A stretch of 45,854 nt of DNA from an uncultured Clostridia bacterium. Lineage in GTDB: Bacteria; Bacillota; Clostridia; Oscillospirales; Acutalibacteraceae. Position numbers and translations under genes: made by a program. Where the stretch lies: contig CAMHOE010000018.1 in assembly GCA_946186665.1 (NCBI GenBank), forward strand, positions 1 through 45,854, in the 5' to 3' direction. This document shows positions 16,064-23,945 of this stretch, piece after piece. Numbering within the stretch: position 1 is the stretch's first letter; each line of letters starts with the position of its first letter. The notes beneath the pieces were generated by a model. The model was not told where the DNA came from, ran no database searches, and was given only the letters and a program-made list of their open reading frames with translations.

Positions 16064-17014
16064 ATGACAGAAAGTGAATTTCAGGAATTTATGATAACTA
16101 TGGGTTATCGGTATAATGAAAAAGCAAAAACGGCCTTCAACAGCTTTGAGGGTTTCCGCAATCTTGTTGACTTCAACGAAAAGGAGAGCCGGTATTCCCT
16201 GCGTCTTGACTGCATGATAAAACAGGGAGAGGATGCTTCAAAGGTAGCTGAACGTCTTGAAAAATTCCGCCTTGAACATAAGAACAATGTTCTGAAGGCG
16301 GTGCTTGGAAAAAAACTGATATCCATAACTCTTAAGATGACCATAGATTCCGATATTGACAAAGAAAAGCTCAGGGAGCTTGTGCGGCTTATGACAGAGC
16401 TTTGCAAGAGCGGTATGCTTGTGCCTGTCTGCCATATATGCGCAAGAGAACGAAAGACAGGTCTGTATGTTGTGGGTAAGGAAGTCACTGCTATATGTGA
16501 CTCTTGTATAGCAAGAAAACGCCGTCTTTATGAAAAGCGCAAGGATTTGTTTATCAAGAAGAAACAGAATATGTCAGCCGGTCTTATAGGTGCGGTGTTC
16601 GGCGCGGCGTTCGGGGCAATGATACATATATTGCTGTATCAGCTTTTTCCCGTGTACGGAACAGGAAGTGTGTTTATAATATCTCTGACATATATAGGTT
16701 TTGTTATAACGGGCCACAGGGCAACAAAGAAAAGCGGTGTGATATGCGCGCTTATTGCCTTTATCGCTTTTATAGCGGCAGAGTATGCTGCAATGATACT
16801 TAATACCGCTATACTTATAGAACGTGAGGGCGGCGGCATAGCGTTGTCAGAGTCTATATATATAACGAACTCCAGCTTTGAGGATACAGCCAACCTCTGG
16901 GCGCTTGTGCCGGAGCTTAGCATTGGTGTGGGGATAATAATAGTTATTGGTATCGCATATTTGCTGAAACGTAAGTATACTCGCCCAATGAAGATATCTA
17001 AAAACATTCTGTAG
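16064..17014 (+). CDS. Zinc-knuckle membrane protein, paralogue 2 (316 aa)
   Basis: Shares the layout of the preceding gene: an N-terminal domain beginning FQEFMITMGYRYNEKAKT, a Cys-pair motif CHICARERKTGLYVVGKEVTAICDSC (given in part; about residues 123-148), then AGLIGAVFGAAFGAMIH and further membrane helices. The homologous positions MGYxY, GLYxxxK and CxxC are obvious by eye, although overall identity looks low. It lies 58 bases behind paralogue 1 and is probably cotranscribed. Function unknown. Confidence 0.8.
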   Translation: MTESEFQEFMITMGYRYNEKAKTAFNSFEGFRNLVDFNEKESRYSLRLDCMIKQGEDASKVAERLEKFRLEHKNNVLKAVLGKKLISITLKMTIDSDIDKEKLRELVRLMTELCKSGMLVPVCHICARERKTGLYVVGKEVTAICDSCIARKRRLYEKRKDLFIKKKQNMSAGLIGAVFGAAFGAMIHILLYQLFPVYGTGSVFIISLTYIGFVITGHRATKKSGVICALIAFIAFIAAEYAAMILNTAILIEREGGGIALSESIYITNSSFEDTANLWALVPELSIGVGIIIVIGIAYLLKRKYTRPMKISKNIL

Positions 17015-17098
17015 ATATTTTATGAATAAAATATTAATGCACAAAAATTCACACAATAATTTGGATAGAATTGAGCGTGATATCCTTCACGTTTGTAC

Positions 17099-17127
17099 TT
17101 GACGAAACTATAAAATAATCCTATAAT
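17099..17127 (+). promoter_or_regulatory. Promoter of a candidate small RNA
   Basis: -35 TTGACG (17099-17104), 17-bp spacer, -10 TATAAT (17122-17127). No coding start follows; a terminator does, at 17229-17265. Confidence 0.65.
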
Positions 17128-17133
17128 ATATGT

Positions 17134-17265
17134 AGGGTGTTTACCGTATTAGCACACAATATATGGTGAATATCTGTACTGTGTGGAGTGCGGTACAACA
17201 TTATCTCTTGCAAATAAATATGAAGGATATTGAGGACATCGAGCGATCGGTGTCCTCGATTTTTG
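17134..17265 (+). ncRNA. Candidate ~130-nt small RNA
   Basis: Bounded by the promoter above and a strong terminator: ATTGAGGACATCG (17229-17241) pairs with CGGTGTCCTCGAT (17248-17260), then TTTT. Inside, TGTACTGT and TGCGGTACA (about 17175-17197) form another hairpin. No convincing open frame with a ribosome site exists. Identity unknown; it does not match 6S, SRP or tmRNA as far as I can tell. Confidence 0.5.
17229..17265 (+). terminator. Terminator of the candidate small RNA
   Basis: A 13-bp stem with two G-U pairs (arms 17229-17241 and 17248-17260), followed by TTTTG. Confidence 0.75.
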
Positions 17266-17397
17266 TCGGTGGTTTTTAAAAAGGTATTCAGAGGTTCCCT
17301 TATAAAAAAACAAAAGAAAAGAACCCAAACCTGCGGCAACAAGCTTGGGATCTAAACTTCTTCTAAAATTAAGGGGAATTAAGGAGGGTAGAACATA

Positions 17398-17432
17398 GTA
17401 CTCGAACGGTGCGGCTCCGTTCTCCTGAGTAC
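17398..17432 (+). other. Strong two-part hairpin in non-coding DNA
   Basis: GTACTC (17398-17403) pairs with GAGTAC (17427-17432), and inside it AACGG (17405-17409) pairs with CCGTT (17417-17421). A smaller stem CCCAA/TTGGG lies upstream near 17325-17349. No T run follows. The remainder of 17015-17635 is AT-rich and shows no gene; ATGAACAA occurs twice at 17520-17538. Confidence 0.4.
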
Positions 17433-17635
17433 AGATTAATTATAATACATAAAAAAGAGTCAAATGTTAAAGAAATATTAATAACTTTTTAAGTTTTGCG
17501 ATTTTATTTTGGCGTAAGTATGAACAATTTATGAACAAATCCGGAACACAGTAAATTTAAATGTACAAGTGGAATGTTTTATTGTTGAATAACAGAGAAA
17601 AAAGAGTAGTTTTTCACAAAAAAGCAAGTGAACTA

Positions 17636-17664
17636 TTGACTCATATTAAATCATGTAATATAAT
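17636..17664 (+). promoter_or_regulatory. Promoter of the secreted-protein locus
   Basis: -35 TTGACT (17636-17641), 17-bp spacer, -10 TATAAT (17659-17664), near consensus. Confidence 0.75.
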
Positions 17665-17670
17665 ACCAAT

Positions 17671-17863
17671 GTCATATACAGAACGGAGAAAGTAGAATAT
17701 AGCGGCTGAGTGTAACGGTGGGACTTAGCAGTTATGAATGGGGGTTGCAGGAGTTTTTGTCGCCGCATGCGTCGTTTCATGGTGAATGGTCTGGTTTTAT
17801 GACATTCCTGAACCGAGCATAAAAGCATAAAGGAATTTTATTGTTTGAAAGGAAATTGGTACT
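17671..17863 (+). promoter_or_regulatory. Long GC-richer 5' leader, possibly structured
   Basis: About 190 bases lie between the predicted transcription start and the first ATG. The middle is richer in G than its surroundings, and GCGGC (near 17701) can pair with GCCGC (near 17761) to close a ~65-base domain. I do not recognise a known riboswitch class in it. Confidence 0.3.
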
Positions 17864-18321
17864 ATGAAAGTTAAAATTATGAAGAAAGCGTTAGTGTTTT
17901 TGTTATGGCGGTTGTGATTGCAGGTGCATTTTCTGCTACTACTGTGAATGCTTTTTCTACAAAAGATTATGTAGGTCAAATAGGAACAAGAGAAGAGGTA
18001 AGAAGCGGAAAGTATCTTGTCGTGGGTGCCTTTGGTAAATACACATATGTGGCATCTAATGACAGCGATCATAAAGGTAGTTTGAAGTCGGCAAAGTGTA
18101 CGTCATATAAATACGAAAAGCCTGGAGATAAGTATGTTACATACAGCAAAAAATCCAAGACAAAAGCAGCCAAGAATGTAATGACAGATAATGTAACTTT
18201 TGATGATTCTGTTGCGAAGATTGAGTACTATGGAGCGGTATACAGAACATCTTGCTCGAATTCTGGTATTCTTGAGAGTGGAAAAATAAGGATCTACAGA
18301 TCCGGCTGTCCTATAAAATAA
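17864..18321 (+). CDS. Secreted small protein with frameshifted signal peptide
   Basis: The frame from 17905 encodes 138 residues that begin inside a signal sequence (AVVIAGAFSATTVNA). The proper start is ATG 17864, behind AAAGGAA, reading MKVKIMKKALVF, but it is one base out of register. Adding one T to the T5 run at 17897-17901 would join them into a perfect signal peptide, with cleavage after VNA. The mature part (about 115 residues) is Lys/Ser/Tyr-rich with three Cys; its family is not recognised. The two-permease/ATPase ABC system downstream suggests a secreted bacteriocin-like or signalling protein (inference). Slippage, phase variation, true decay or a sequencing error could each explain the shift. 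Confidence 0.65.
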
Positions 18322-18333
18322 TGATAAAAAAGC

Positions 18334-18362
18334 CTGCTCTCGCTATATGTAAGCGAGGGCAG
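18334..18362. terminator. Hairpin behind the secreted-protein gene
   Basis: An 11-bp stem, CTGCTCTCGCT (18334-18344) and AGCGAGGGCAG (18352-18362), with one G-U pair. The plus side lacks a T run, so it may be a leaky terminator letting some transcription reach the ABC genes, or an RNA-processing site. Confidence 0.55.
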
Positions 18363-18522
18363 ACAAAACTTTATCGTACGTTGAATTAATAAAGGGGAGT
18401 CCTGAAATAATCCGACTGATGAGTGGTGCCGGTCGATTAACGTTCCCTTATGGTTATGTTTACTGAGGTGCTACTTATTTACGGCGGTTTCAGAGAACCC
18501 CTGAATATTAAGGGGGTAAACA

Positions 18523-19854
18523 ATGCCGATATTTTTGACAATAAAAAATGTTGGCGTTTTGTTAAAAAGACATACGTCAATATTTGTATTTATTTTTATT
18601 TCACTTGTTATATGTACTGTAATATCCTTGCTGGCATCAGGAATGGTCGATTCAGTTCCGCAGAGATTAACTAAGGATCAGATGGAAAGTCTTGAGGGTT
18701 ATTATAATGAGTATGTTATAGATTTTAGTAATGGCTGCAATCCTGTTGTAGGAAACGGTTTAACAAAACCGCCGGAAAATGATGAAGTTGATTATCTGTA
18801 CAGAGTTTATGATACTTCTACAGGTGAGCTTTTATATGAGGGTATGGACTTTGATAAAGCGTATGAGATATATAAGCCGTTTTCAGAGGAAATTAATGAA
18901 TACCAAGAAGAAAATCAAATGGAAATGCCTTACTCTGAATATAAGCTTTGGTTTACGTATGTAAGTATACCCTCCAATTTTGATGAACTGCCAAAGGTCA
19001 GTGATATAAGGGACCGGGTATCAAAAATAATAAAAGCCGCAGGTGTTTACTTTGAAGATGCGAGAATTCTGGGTGTATGCGACAATAAATCAAGTATAAA
19101 CTATATGGCAAAAATAGGCGATGATACACGCAAAGAAAATGAGGTCGATATCAGCTATTCAAAATTTCACTTTGCAGATGGTTTGCAGTCAGAAATAAAT
19201 AAGGGGGATACTATAGAAATAGGCTCAGAAAAATATACTGTCCGGAATGTGGAAATAACAGATGACGAAGGTGGACCTACATACGTTAATGCTCGATATG
19301 AAGATGTGGGCGATTTTATTGTAAATAATTTTGTGTTTGCTCTGACAGAGGATGCTCCGGAAGAGGTAAGAAAAAAAGTGGATGACCTTGTGGAAGAACT
19401 ATTTACGGATTATTCACCTGACATAACACCTCCTTCACCTAAGCCGCTGATCGAAAAGCAATTCAATAATATGGTTTATATGATATCCTTTATTATCATG
19501 GCTGTTATTATGATGAACATATCACGTCTGTATTCTTATATTATCTCACTGAGAAAAAATACAGTTGCGGTATACAGATTATGCGGAGCAGATAAGGCAG
19601 CTGTTTATCTTATATGTCTTATTGAAATTGCTTTTCTGCTTTGTACATCATATGCTGTCGGAGTGTTGTTGTTTCACTTTGGCGTAGTAAACGGATTATC
19701 ATTTATGTTCCCCACTTTTTCTGAGTTCTTCACGCTGAATATTTATCTTATCAGCTTTGCTATATACCTTGTTTTGGGTATATTTATATTGTTTGGGAAT
19801 ATAGTTCCATACATCAGGAAAAGCATAGATGAAGGCGTAAGGAGGGCGAACTGA
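18523..19854 (+). CDS. FtsX-like ABC transporter permease, subunit 1 (443 aa)
   Basis: Has the MacB/FtsX layout: an N-terminal membrane helix (about residues 20-43), a large extracytoplasmic domain (about 45-310), and three C-terminal helices (about 318-338, 360-388 and 403-430) with the sequence YRLCGADKAAVYLICLIEIAF typical of these permeases (shown in part). A GGGGG ribosome site precedes the ATG. Its stop overlaps the start of the next permease. With it and the ATPase at 21106 it should form a heterodimeric mechanotransmission-type transporter. Confidence 0.85.
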   Translation: MPIFLTIKNVGVLLKRHTSIFVFIFISLVICTVISLLASGMVDSVPQRLTKDQMESLEGYYNEYVIDFSNGCNPVVGNGLTKPPENDEVDYLYRVYDTSTGELLYEGMDFDKAYEIYKPFSEEINEYQEENQMEMPYSEYKLWFTYVSIPSNFDELPKVSDIRDRVSKIIKAAGVYFEDARILGVCDNKSSINYMAKIGDDTRKENEVDISYSKFHFADGLQSEINKGDTIEIGSEKYTVRNVEITDDEGGPTYVNARYEDVGDFIVNNFVFALTEDAPEEVRKKVDDLVEELFTDYSPDITPPSPKPLIEKQFNNMVYMISFIIMAVIMMNISRLYSYIISLRKNTVAVYRLCGADKAAVYLICLIEIAFLLCTSYAVGVLLFHFGVVNGLSFMFPTFSEFFTLNIYLISFAIYLVLGIFILFGNIVPYIRKSIDEGVRRAN

Positions 19855-21104
19855 TGATACATATAAATATGGCATATCGTATATTTACTAAGAAATTCTT
19901 TTTTCATCTCATTCTTATTCTTGAGCTTGCCCTGACTCTTGTTCTTGTGAATGTTTTTGTAGGTATATACGGAAATAGTTATACACTATACAGACCGTAT
20001 GAAAACATCCTCAAAAATAGTGGAGTGGCAGTTAACTATGATGGAAATTTACTTTTTGACGGCAAGATAAAGGCTCTTAAAGAAGAGCTTGGTGAGGACA
20101 CAGATATCTATTATAGTCAGGATGTTATGTTTATTGAGGAGGATTACGAGAAGTATGGACTGCCTGTTTCCTCTTTGCCGCATGACGGTGGAATGGTGGA
20201 AATAATATTGCCGGATACAAGAATATTATCCGAACTGAAGCTTCCTCTCTCTGAGGGCAGATGGCTGTCAATGGAAAAGGATAATGACGGCTGTATTGAA
20301 GCGGTGATCACAGGCGGTACAGACGCAGAAGTCGGCAATATTTATGATACTCCGGCAGGAAAAATCAAAATCGTAGGTATTCTCAGCGATGACACGTATG
20401 AATTGCCGACAGGTTATTCTTTGTCTTTTGGTGAAGATCTGAAACTGACAGATTTTTATGAGCCTTTTAATCCTAATGTTAATCTGAGAGGTTCTTATAT
20501 GATTTTTAACAGAGAATTGATCGAGGATAATACCGGCGAAGAAGTTTACCTTGTAACAACTCCTCTTATTTTCATATCTTATGGGCAATTAACTTCCTCA
20601 GAAGAAGCTTCTGCTATAGAAACAACAGTAAAGATCTTATCGCCCGAAGAAGAGCAGGAAGACCTTATATTAGCTGATTTCTCACAGCTTCGCAAGAATA
20701 CTGATGAATACATGACTGAATTTATGATGGAGCTTCTTCCTATTGCTGTCGCTGTTATTATTATAGCGGCTATAGGTATTGCCGGAACATCGGCTATTCT
20801 TGCACTGAGAAATCTGAGAAATTTCTCTATATTTTATTTATGCGGCAGTAAATGGAGTGACTGTATTAAAATAATGCTTGCAGATATAGGTATAGTCACA
20901 GCAGCGGCACTTGTTCTGAACACTGCTGCAATATTTACTCTGACTGCACTAAATATGGAAAGTCTTATTGGTATGGATATTGGTATAATGAATGTTTTGG
21001 TTACATTGGGTACTGTAGCAGCTATTCTGATAATCTCTGTCATTTTGCCAATAAACGTTTTAAAGTCTAAAACACCTGTTGAATGTCTTAGGGAGGAAAA
21101 CTGA
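19854..21104 (+). CDS. FtsX-like ABC transporter permease, subunit 2 (416 aa)
   Basis: Same fold order as its neighbour: one N-terminal helix (about residues 15-37), an extracytoplasmic domain rich in acidic residues, and three C-terminal helices (about 295-320, 343-368 and 378-402), with FSIFYLCGSKWSDCIKIMLAD before the second. The start codon overlaps the upstream stop (TGATG), with GGAGGG in the end of the previous gene. The two permeases are diverged paralogues, suggesting an obligate heterodimer. Confidence 0.85.
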   Translation: MIHINMAYRIFTKKFFFHLILILELALTLVLVNVFVGIYGNSYTLYRPYENILKNSGVAVNYDGNLLFDGKIKALKEELGEDTDIYYSQDVMFIEEDYEKYGLPVSSLPHDGGMVEIILPDTRILSELKLPLSEGRWLSMEKDNDGCIEAVITGGTDAEVGNIYDTPAGKIKIVGILSDDTYELPTGYSLSFGEDLKLTDFYEPFNPNVNLRGSYMIFNRELIEDNTGEEVYLVTTPLIFISYGQLTSSEEASAIETTVKILSPEEEQEDLILADFSQLRKNTDEYMTEFMMELLPIAVAVIIIAAIGIAGTSAILALRNLRNFSIFYLCGSKWSDCIKIMLADIGIVTAAALVLNTAAIFTLTALNMESLIGMDIGIMNVLVTLGTVAAILIISVILPINVLKSKTPVECLREEN

Positions 21105-21105
21105 T

Positions 21106-21777
21106 ATGATACAAATACAGAGTCTTTCAAAGACTTACAATTACAAGAAGCCTAATGCGTTTAAAGCACTTGACAATATTTCTCTGGAAATAAAAGATGG
21201 AGAGCTTGTTGCGATCATTGGCAGATCCGGCGCGGGAAAGTCAACCCTTTTACATATTATAGGCTGTATCGATACGTTTGAGGAGGGCAGCTATAAAATA
21301 GATGGTGAGGATATACATAACATCGGAGATAAAAAGCTTGCAGTTATACGAAATCAAAAAGTTGGTATCGTTATGCAGGACTTTGCTTTAATCGAAGATT
21401 ATAATGTCCTTGAAAATGTTAAGCTTCCGTTATACTTTGCACACAAAAAATCAAAGGGAGCTGAAAAGGCTGCAAGGGAAGCACTTGAAAAAGTGGGCAT
21501 TTCTGATCTCGCCCAAAAGTCTGTCAATAAGCTCTCAGGTGGTCAGAAGCAGCGTGTTGCCATAGCCAGAGCTATAGTAAATGACCCCTCCTTTATCTTG
21601 GCGGATGAACCGACAGGTGCTTTGGATACAAAGACATCCTCAGAAATTATGGCTCTTTTTAAAAAGCTCAACAGCGATGGAAAGACTGTTATTATAATAA
21701 CTCACGACCTATCTATAGCAGATCAATGCAAAAGAAAAATTGAAATATCCGACGGAAGAATAACTGCCAGTGCGTGA
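21106..21777 (+). CDS. ABC transporter ATPase, MacB/LolD type (223 aa)
   Basis: Energises the two FtsX-like permeases. Walker A GRSGAGKST is at residues 39-47, followed by the Q-loop in VMQDFALIEDYNVLENV, the signature LSGGQKQRVAIARA, Walker B FILADEPTGALD, and the H-loop ITHD. ATG 21106 is chosen for GGGAGG at 21091-21096; an in-frame ATG at 21079 lies inside the previous gene. Similar ATPases serve lactococcin-972-type bacteriocin loci and MacB-like exporters. The last codons form part of the tandem duplication at 21768-21847. Confidence 0.92.
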   Translation: MIQIQSLSKTYNYKKPNAFKALDNISLEIKDGELVAIIGRSGAGKSTLLHIIGCIDTFEEGSYKIDGEDIHNIGDKKLAVIRNQKVGIVMQDFALIEDYNVLENVKLPLYFAHKKSKGAEKAAREALEKVGISDLAQKSVNKLSGGQKQRVAIARAIVNDPSFILADEPTGALDTKTSSEIMALFKKLNSDGKTVIIITHDLSIADQCKRKIEISDGRITASA

Positions 21778-21847
21778 CCGGCGGGTGACCCGCTGGACGA
21801 CTTATAACTCAGTGCGTGACCGGCGGGTGACCCCGCTGGACGACTTA
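21768..21847 (+). repeat. Tandem duplication across the ATPase stop codon
   Basis: A 37-38-bp unit starting CAGTGCGTGACCGG and ending GGACGACTTA occurs at 21768-21804 and again at 21810-21847, differing by one C. The first copy includes the last codons and stop of the ATPase gene. The second leads into structured element A. GCGGG and CCCGC inside each unit can form a small hairpin. Confidence 0.75.
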
Positions 21848-22027
21848 GAACGCATCAACTTCTGATTGAACCGTCCGCGTCGCGCTCTTTATAGAGCGCT
21901 TTGGCTAATGCTGTAGACGTCTGCGACTGCCCTCCAAAATTGAAACCGTCCATAAGCGTACCGTAAGGGGCGTGTTGGGCGGAGAAATGCGGACAGTGAA
22001 TGTTCGGTCATACTATCAGAGTGAGCG
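21838..22027 (+). ncRNA. Structured repeat element A (diverged pair with 23946-24136)
   Basis: A 190-bp block aligns along its whole length with element B downstream of glyA. Shared blocks include CTGTAGACGTC, AAACCGTCCATAAGCG, ACCGTAAGGGGCGTGTTG and GCGGAGAAATGCGG. Possible structure: stem GCGCTC/GAGCGC (21882-21887 with 21894-21899), and stem CG..CC / GG..CG around a GTAA (GNRA) tetraloop at 21963-21966. Family not recognised; strand and transcription are uncertain. The 84 bases to the MITE hold a further hairpin, CCGGCA/TGCCGG (22080-22094). Confidence 0.45.
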
Positions 22028-22111
22028 TTAGCGCCCGAAGGAAGTGCCCTTGGGGTACGAACGCCAGCGCGAATTGGTACCGGCAGCTTGCCGGGCGAAC
22101 TTGGAGCGGCA

Positions 22112-22327
22112 CACGTCAATCTAATTTGGAAATTATTTTGTTACTTTTCAGAATCAACCTTCTTTCTTGAGCTTGCCGAAAGGGCTTAAAGTGCGTTTTT
22201 TCTAATTAATTAAACCTGACAGGCATAGTAAAGTGTGCATAAGTCACTCAAAGATTATTCGCTTAACGCTCAAAATGACATCTTATTAAACTTTGTATCA
22301 TTTTGATGTCTGAATTAGATTGACGTG
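22112..22327 (+). mobile_element. MITE-like element, copy 2 (216 bp)
   Basis: Identical over all 216 bp to 3734-3949, with the same 15-bp terminal inverted repeats. It is flanked by the 10-bp duplication TGGAGCGGCA (22102-22111 and 22328-22337). It sits in the same orientation relative to the downstream gene as copy 1, nine bases before the -35 of the glyA promoter when counted from the target duplication. The full identity suggests recent movement or gene conversion. Confidence 0.9.
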
Positions 22328-22346
22328 TGGAGCGGCAGGTTGCCGC

Positions 22347-22375
22347 TTGCACTGGGGGGAGAAATGGTGTATAAT
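22347..22375 (+). promoter_or_regulatory. Promoter of glyA
   Basis: -35 TTGCAC (22347-22352), 17-bp spacer, -10 TATAAT (22370-22375). Anything that acted further upstream has been displaced by 216 bp by the MITE. Confidence 0.7.
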
Positions 22376-22410
22376 GAGGGTACTATAAAATAAAGGAAGA
22401 GGTAAAACCA

Positions 22411-23664
22411 ATGTATAATGATCTGATGGATGTAATAGGCTTTGTCGGTAAGTACGACGGCGATGTCGCTGAAGCTATGAATGATGAGCTTAAAAGACAA
22501 CAGAGAAATATCGAACTTATAGCTTCTGAGAATATCGTCTCTCCTGCGGTTATGGCTGCTATGGGCTCGGTGCTGACAAATAAGTACGCAGAAGGCTATC
22601 CCGGAAAAAGATATTACGGCGGCTGTCAGTATGTGGATGTTGTGGAGGATATCGCAAGAAAACGTGCGTGTCAGCTCTTCGGAGCAGAATTTGCGAATGT
22701 TCAGCCCCACTCCGGCGCTCAGGCTAATACCGCTGTCTATTTTGCTATGCTTCAGCCCGGCGATACCGTTATGGGTATGACACTCTCTGAGGGCGGTCAC
22801 CTTACTCACGGCTCTCCTGTGAATATCTCCGGTAAGTACTTTAACTTCGTATCATATGGCGTTGACCCTGTGTCTCACAGAATAGACTATGATAAGCTCT
22901 ACGATCAGGCTATGCAGGTAAAGCCTAAAATGATAGTATGCGGCGCAAGCGCGTACCCCAGAATAATCGACTTCAAACGCTTCAGAGAAATCGCAGATGC
23001 CTGCGGTGCTTACCTTATGGTGGATATGGCTCATATCGCAGGTCTGGTGGCAGCAGGCGTACATCCCAATCCGGTACCATATGCACACTTTGTAACAACA
23101 ACTACACACAAGACCCTCAGAGGTCCCAGAGGCGGTATGATACTTTGTAGTGAGGAATACTCCAAAGAGATAAATAAGGCAGTGTTCCCGGGTACTCAGG
23201 GCGGTCCTCTTATGCACATTATCGCTGCAAAGGCTGTTTGCTTCGGTGAAGCTCTTAAGCCGGAGTTCAAGACTTACGGCGAAAATATAGTAAAGAATGC
23301 TCAGGCTCTTGCAGAGGGTCTTACAAAGAGAGGAAACAAGCTTGTTTCCGGCGGTACCGACAACCATGTAATGCTTCTTGATCTGACACAGAGCGAAGTG
23401 ACAGGCAAGGAACTGGAGCGCAGGCTTGATGAAGTGCAGATCACCGCTAACAAAAACACCGTTCCTAACGAACAGAGAAGTCCCTTCGTAACAAGCGGTA
23501 TCCGTATAGGTACACCGGCAGTAACAACAAGAGGCTTTGGCGTTGAGGAAATGGATAAGATCGCAGAATACATCACACTTGCGCTGAATGACTTTGAAAA
23601 CAGCGCTGACAAAATACGCAATGGTGTAAACGAGATATGCCAGAAGTTCCCGCTTTACGCATGA
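22411..23664 (+). CDS. glyA: Serine hydroxymethyltransferase
   Basis: PLP enzyme converting serine plus tetrahydrofolate to glycine plus methylene-tetrahydrofolate, the main one-carbon source of the cell. Family motifs are [37 protein letters not shown] (given in part), [25 protein letters not shown] and the PLP-lysine motif [14 protein letters not shown], with Lys234. The 417-residue length is normal. AGGAAGAGG precedes the ATG. It is monocistronic with its own promoter and terminator. Confidence 0.97.
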   Translation: MYNDLMDVIGFVGKYDGDVAEAMNDELKRQQRNIELIASENIVSPAVMAAMGSVLTNKYAEGYPGKRYYGGCQYVDVVEDIARKRACQLFGAEFANVQPHSGAQANTAVYFAMLQPGDTVMGMTLSEGGHLTHGSPVNISGKYFNFVSYGVDPVSHRIDYDKLYDQAMQVKPKMIVCGASAYPRIIDFKRFREIADACGAYLMVDMAHIAGLVAAGVHPNPVPYAHFVTTTTHKTLRGPRGGMILCSEEYSKEINKAVFPGTQGGPLMHIIAAKAVCFGEALKPEFKTYGENIVKNAQALAEGLTKRGNKLVSGGTDNHVMLLDLTQSEVTGKELERRLDEVQITANKNTVPNEQRSPFVTSGIRIGTPAVTTRGFGVEEMDKIAEYITLALNDFENSADKIRNGVNEICQKFPLYA

Positions 23665-23701
23665 TCTCTGTATATCAGGCTGCAATAGAATAACTGGTAA
23701 C

Positions 23702-23739
23702 GGACGTGCTGTCATGATTTGACGGCGCGTCCCAACTTT
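23702..23739 (+). terminator. Terminator of glyA
   Basis: A 13-bp stem, GGACGTGCTGTCA against TGACGGCGCGTCC (23702-23732), with G-U pairs, followed by AACTTTTTTT. Confidence 0.85.
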
Positions 23740-23749
23740 TTTTATAATT

Positions 23750-23819
23750 AATACTGAAAACTTAAAACTGAAAAATGAATAATAATCGGTACATTTTCGC
23801 ATAGTGAAAAAGAATTATA
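23750..23819 (+). repeat. Dispersed ~70-bp repeat, copy 2
   Basis: AATACTGAAAACTTAA at the left, AAAAATGAATAATA in the middle, TTTTCGC/AGTGAAAA near the right end and AATTATA at the end. It matches 6010-6077 with scattered differences. Confidence 0.6.
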
Positions 23820-23945
23820 GTAAGTGTGATATAAACTGTAGCTTCATACTGTACAGGCGCATTTGTTGAGTAGGCGAAAAATTTTTTTGTTCGGAGAGAG
23901 CAGCCGAGCAGCCATATGTCTGCAACGGCGGTGCGTGACTGCACT

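Noticed and set aside
18400-18440. CTGATGAG near 18417, as in the hammerhead ribozyme core
   Set aside because: The matching GAAA segment and the closing stem are not found in the right places, so the ribozyme core is incomplete.
22852-23802. A 316-codon minus-strand frame opposite glyA
   Set aside because: Cys/Tyr/Val-rich composition typical of antisense translation; glyA is unambiguous on the plus strand.
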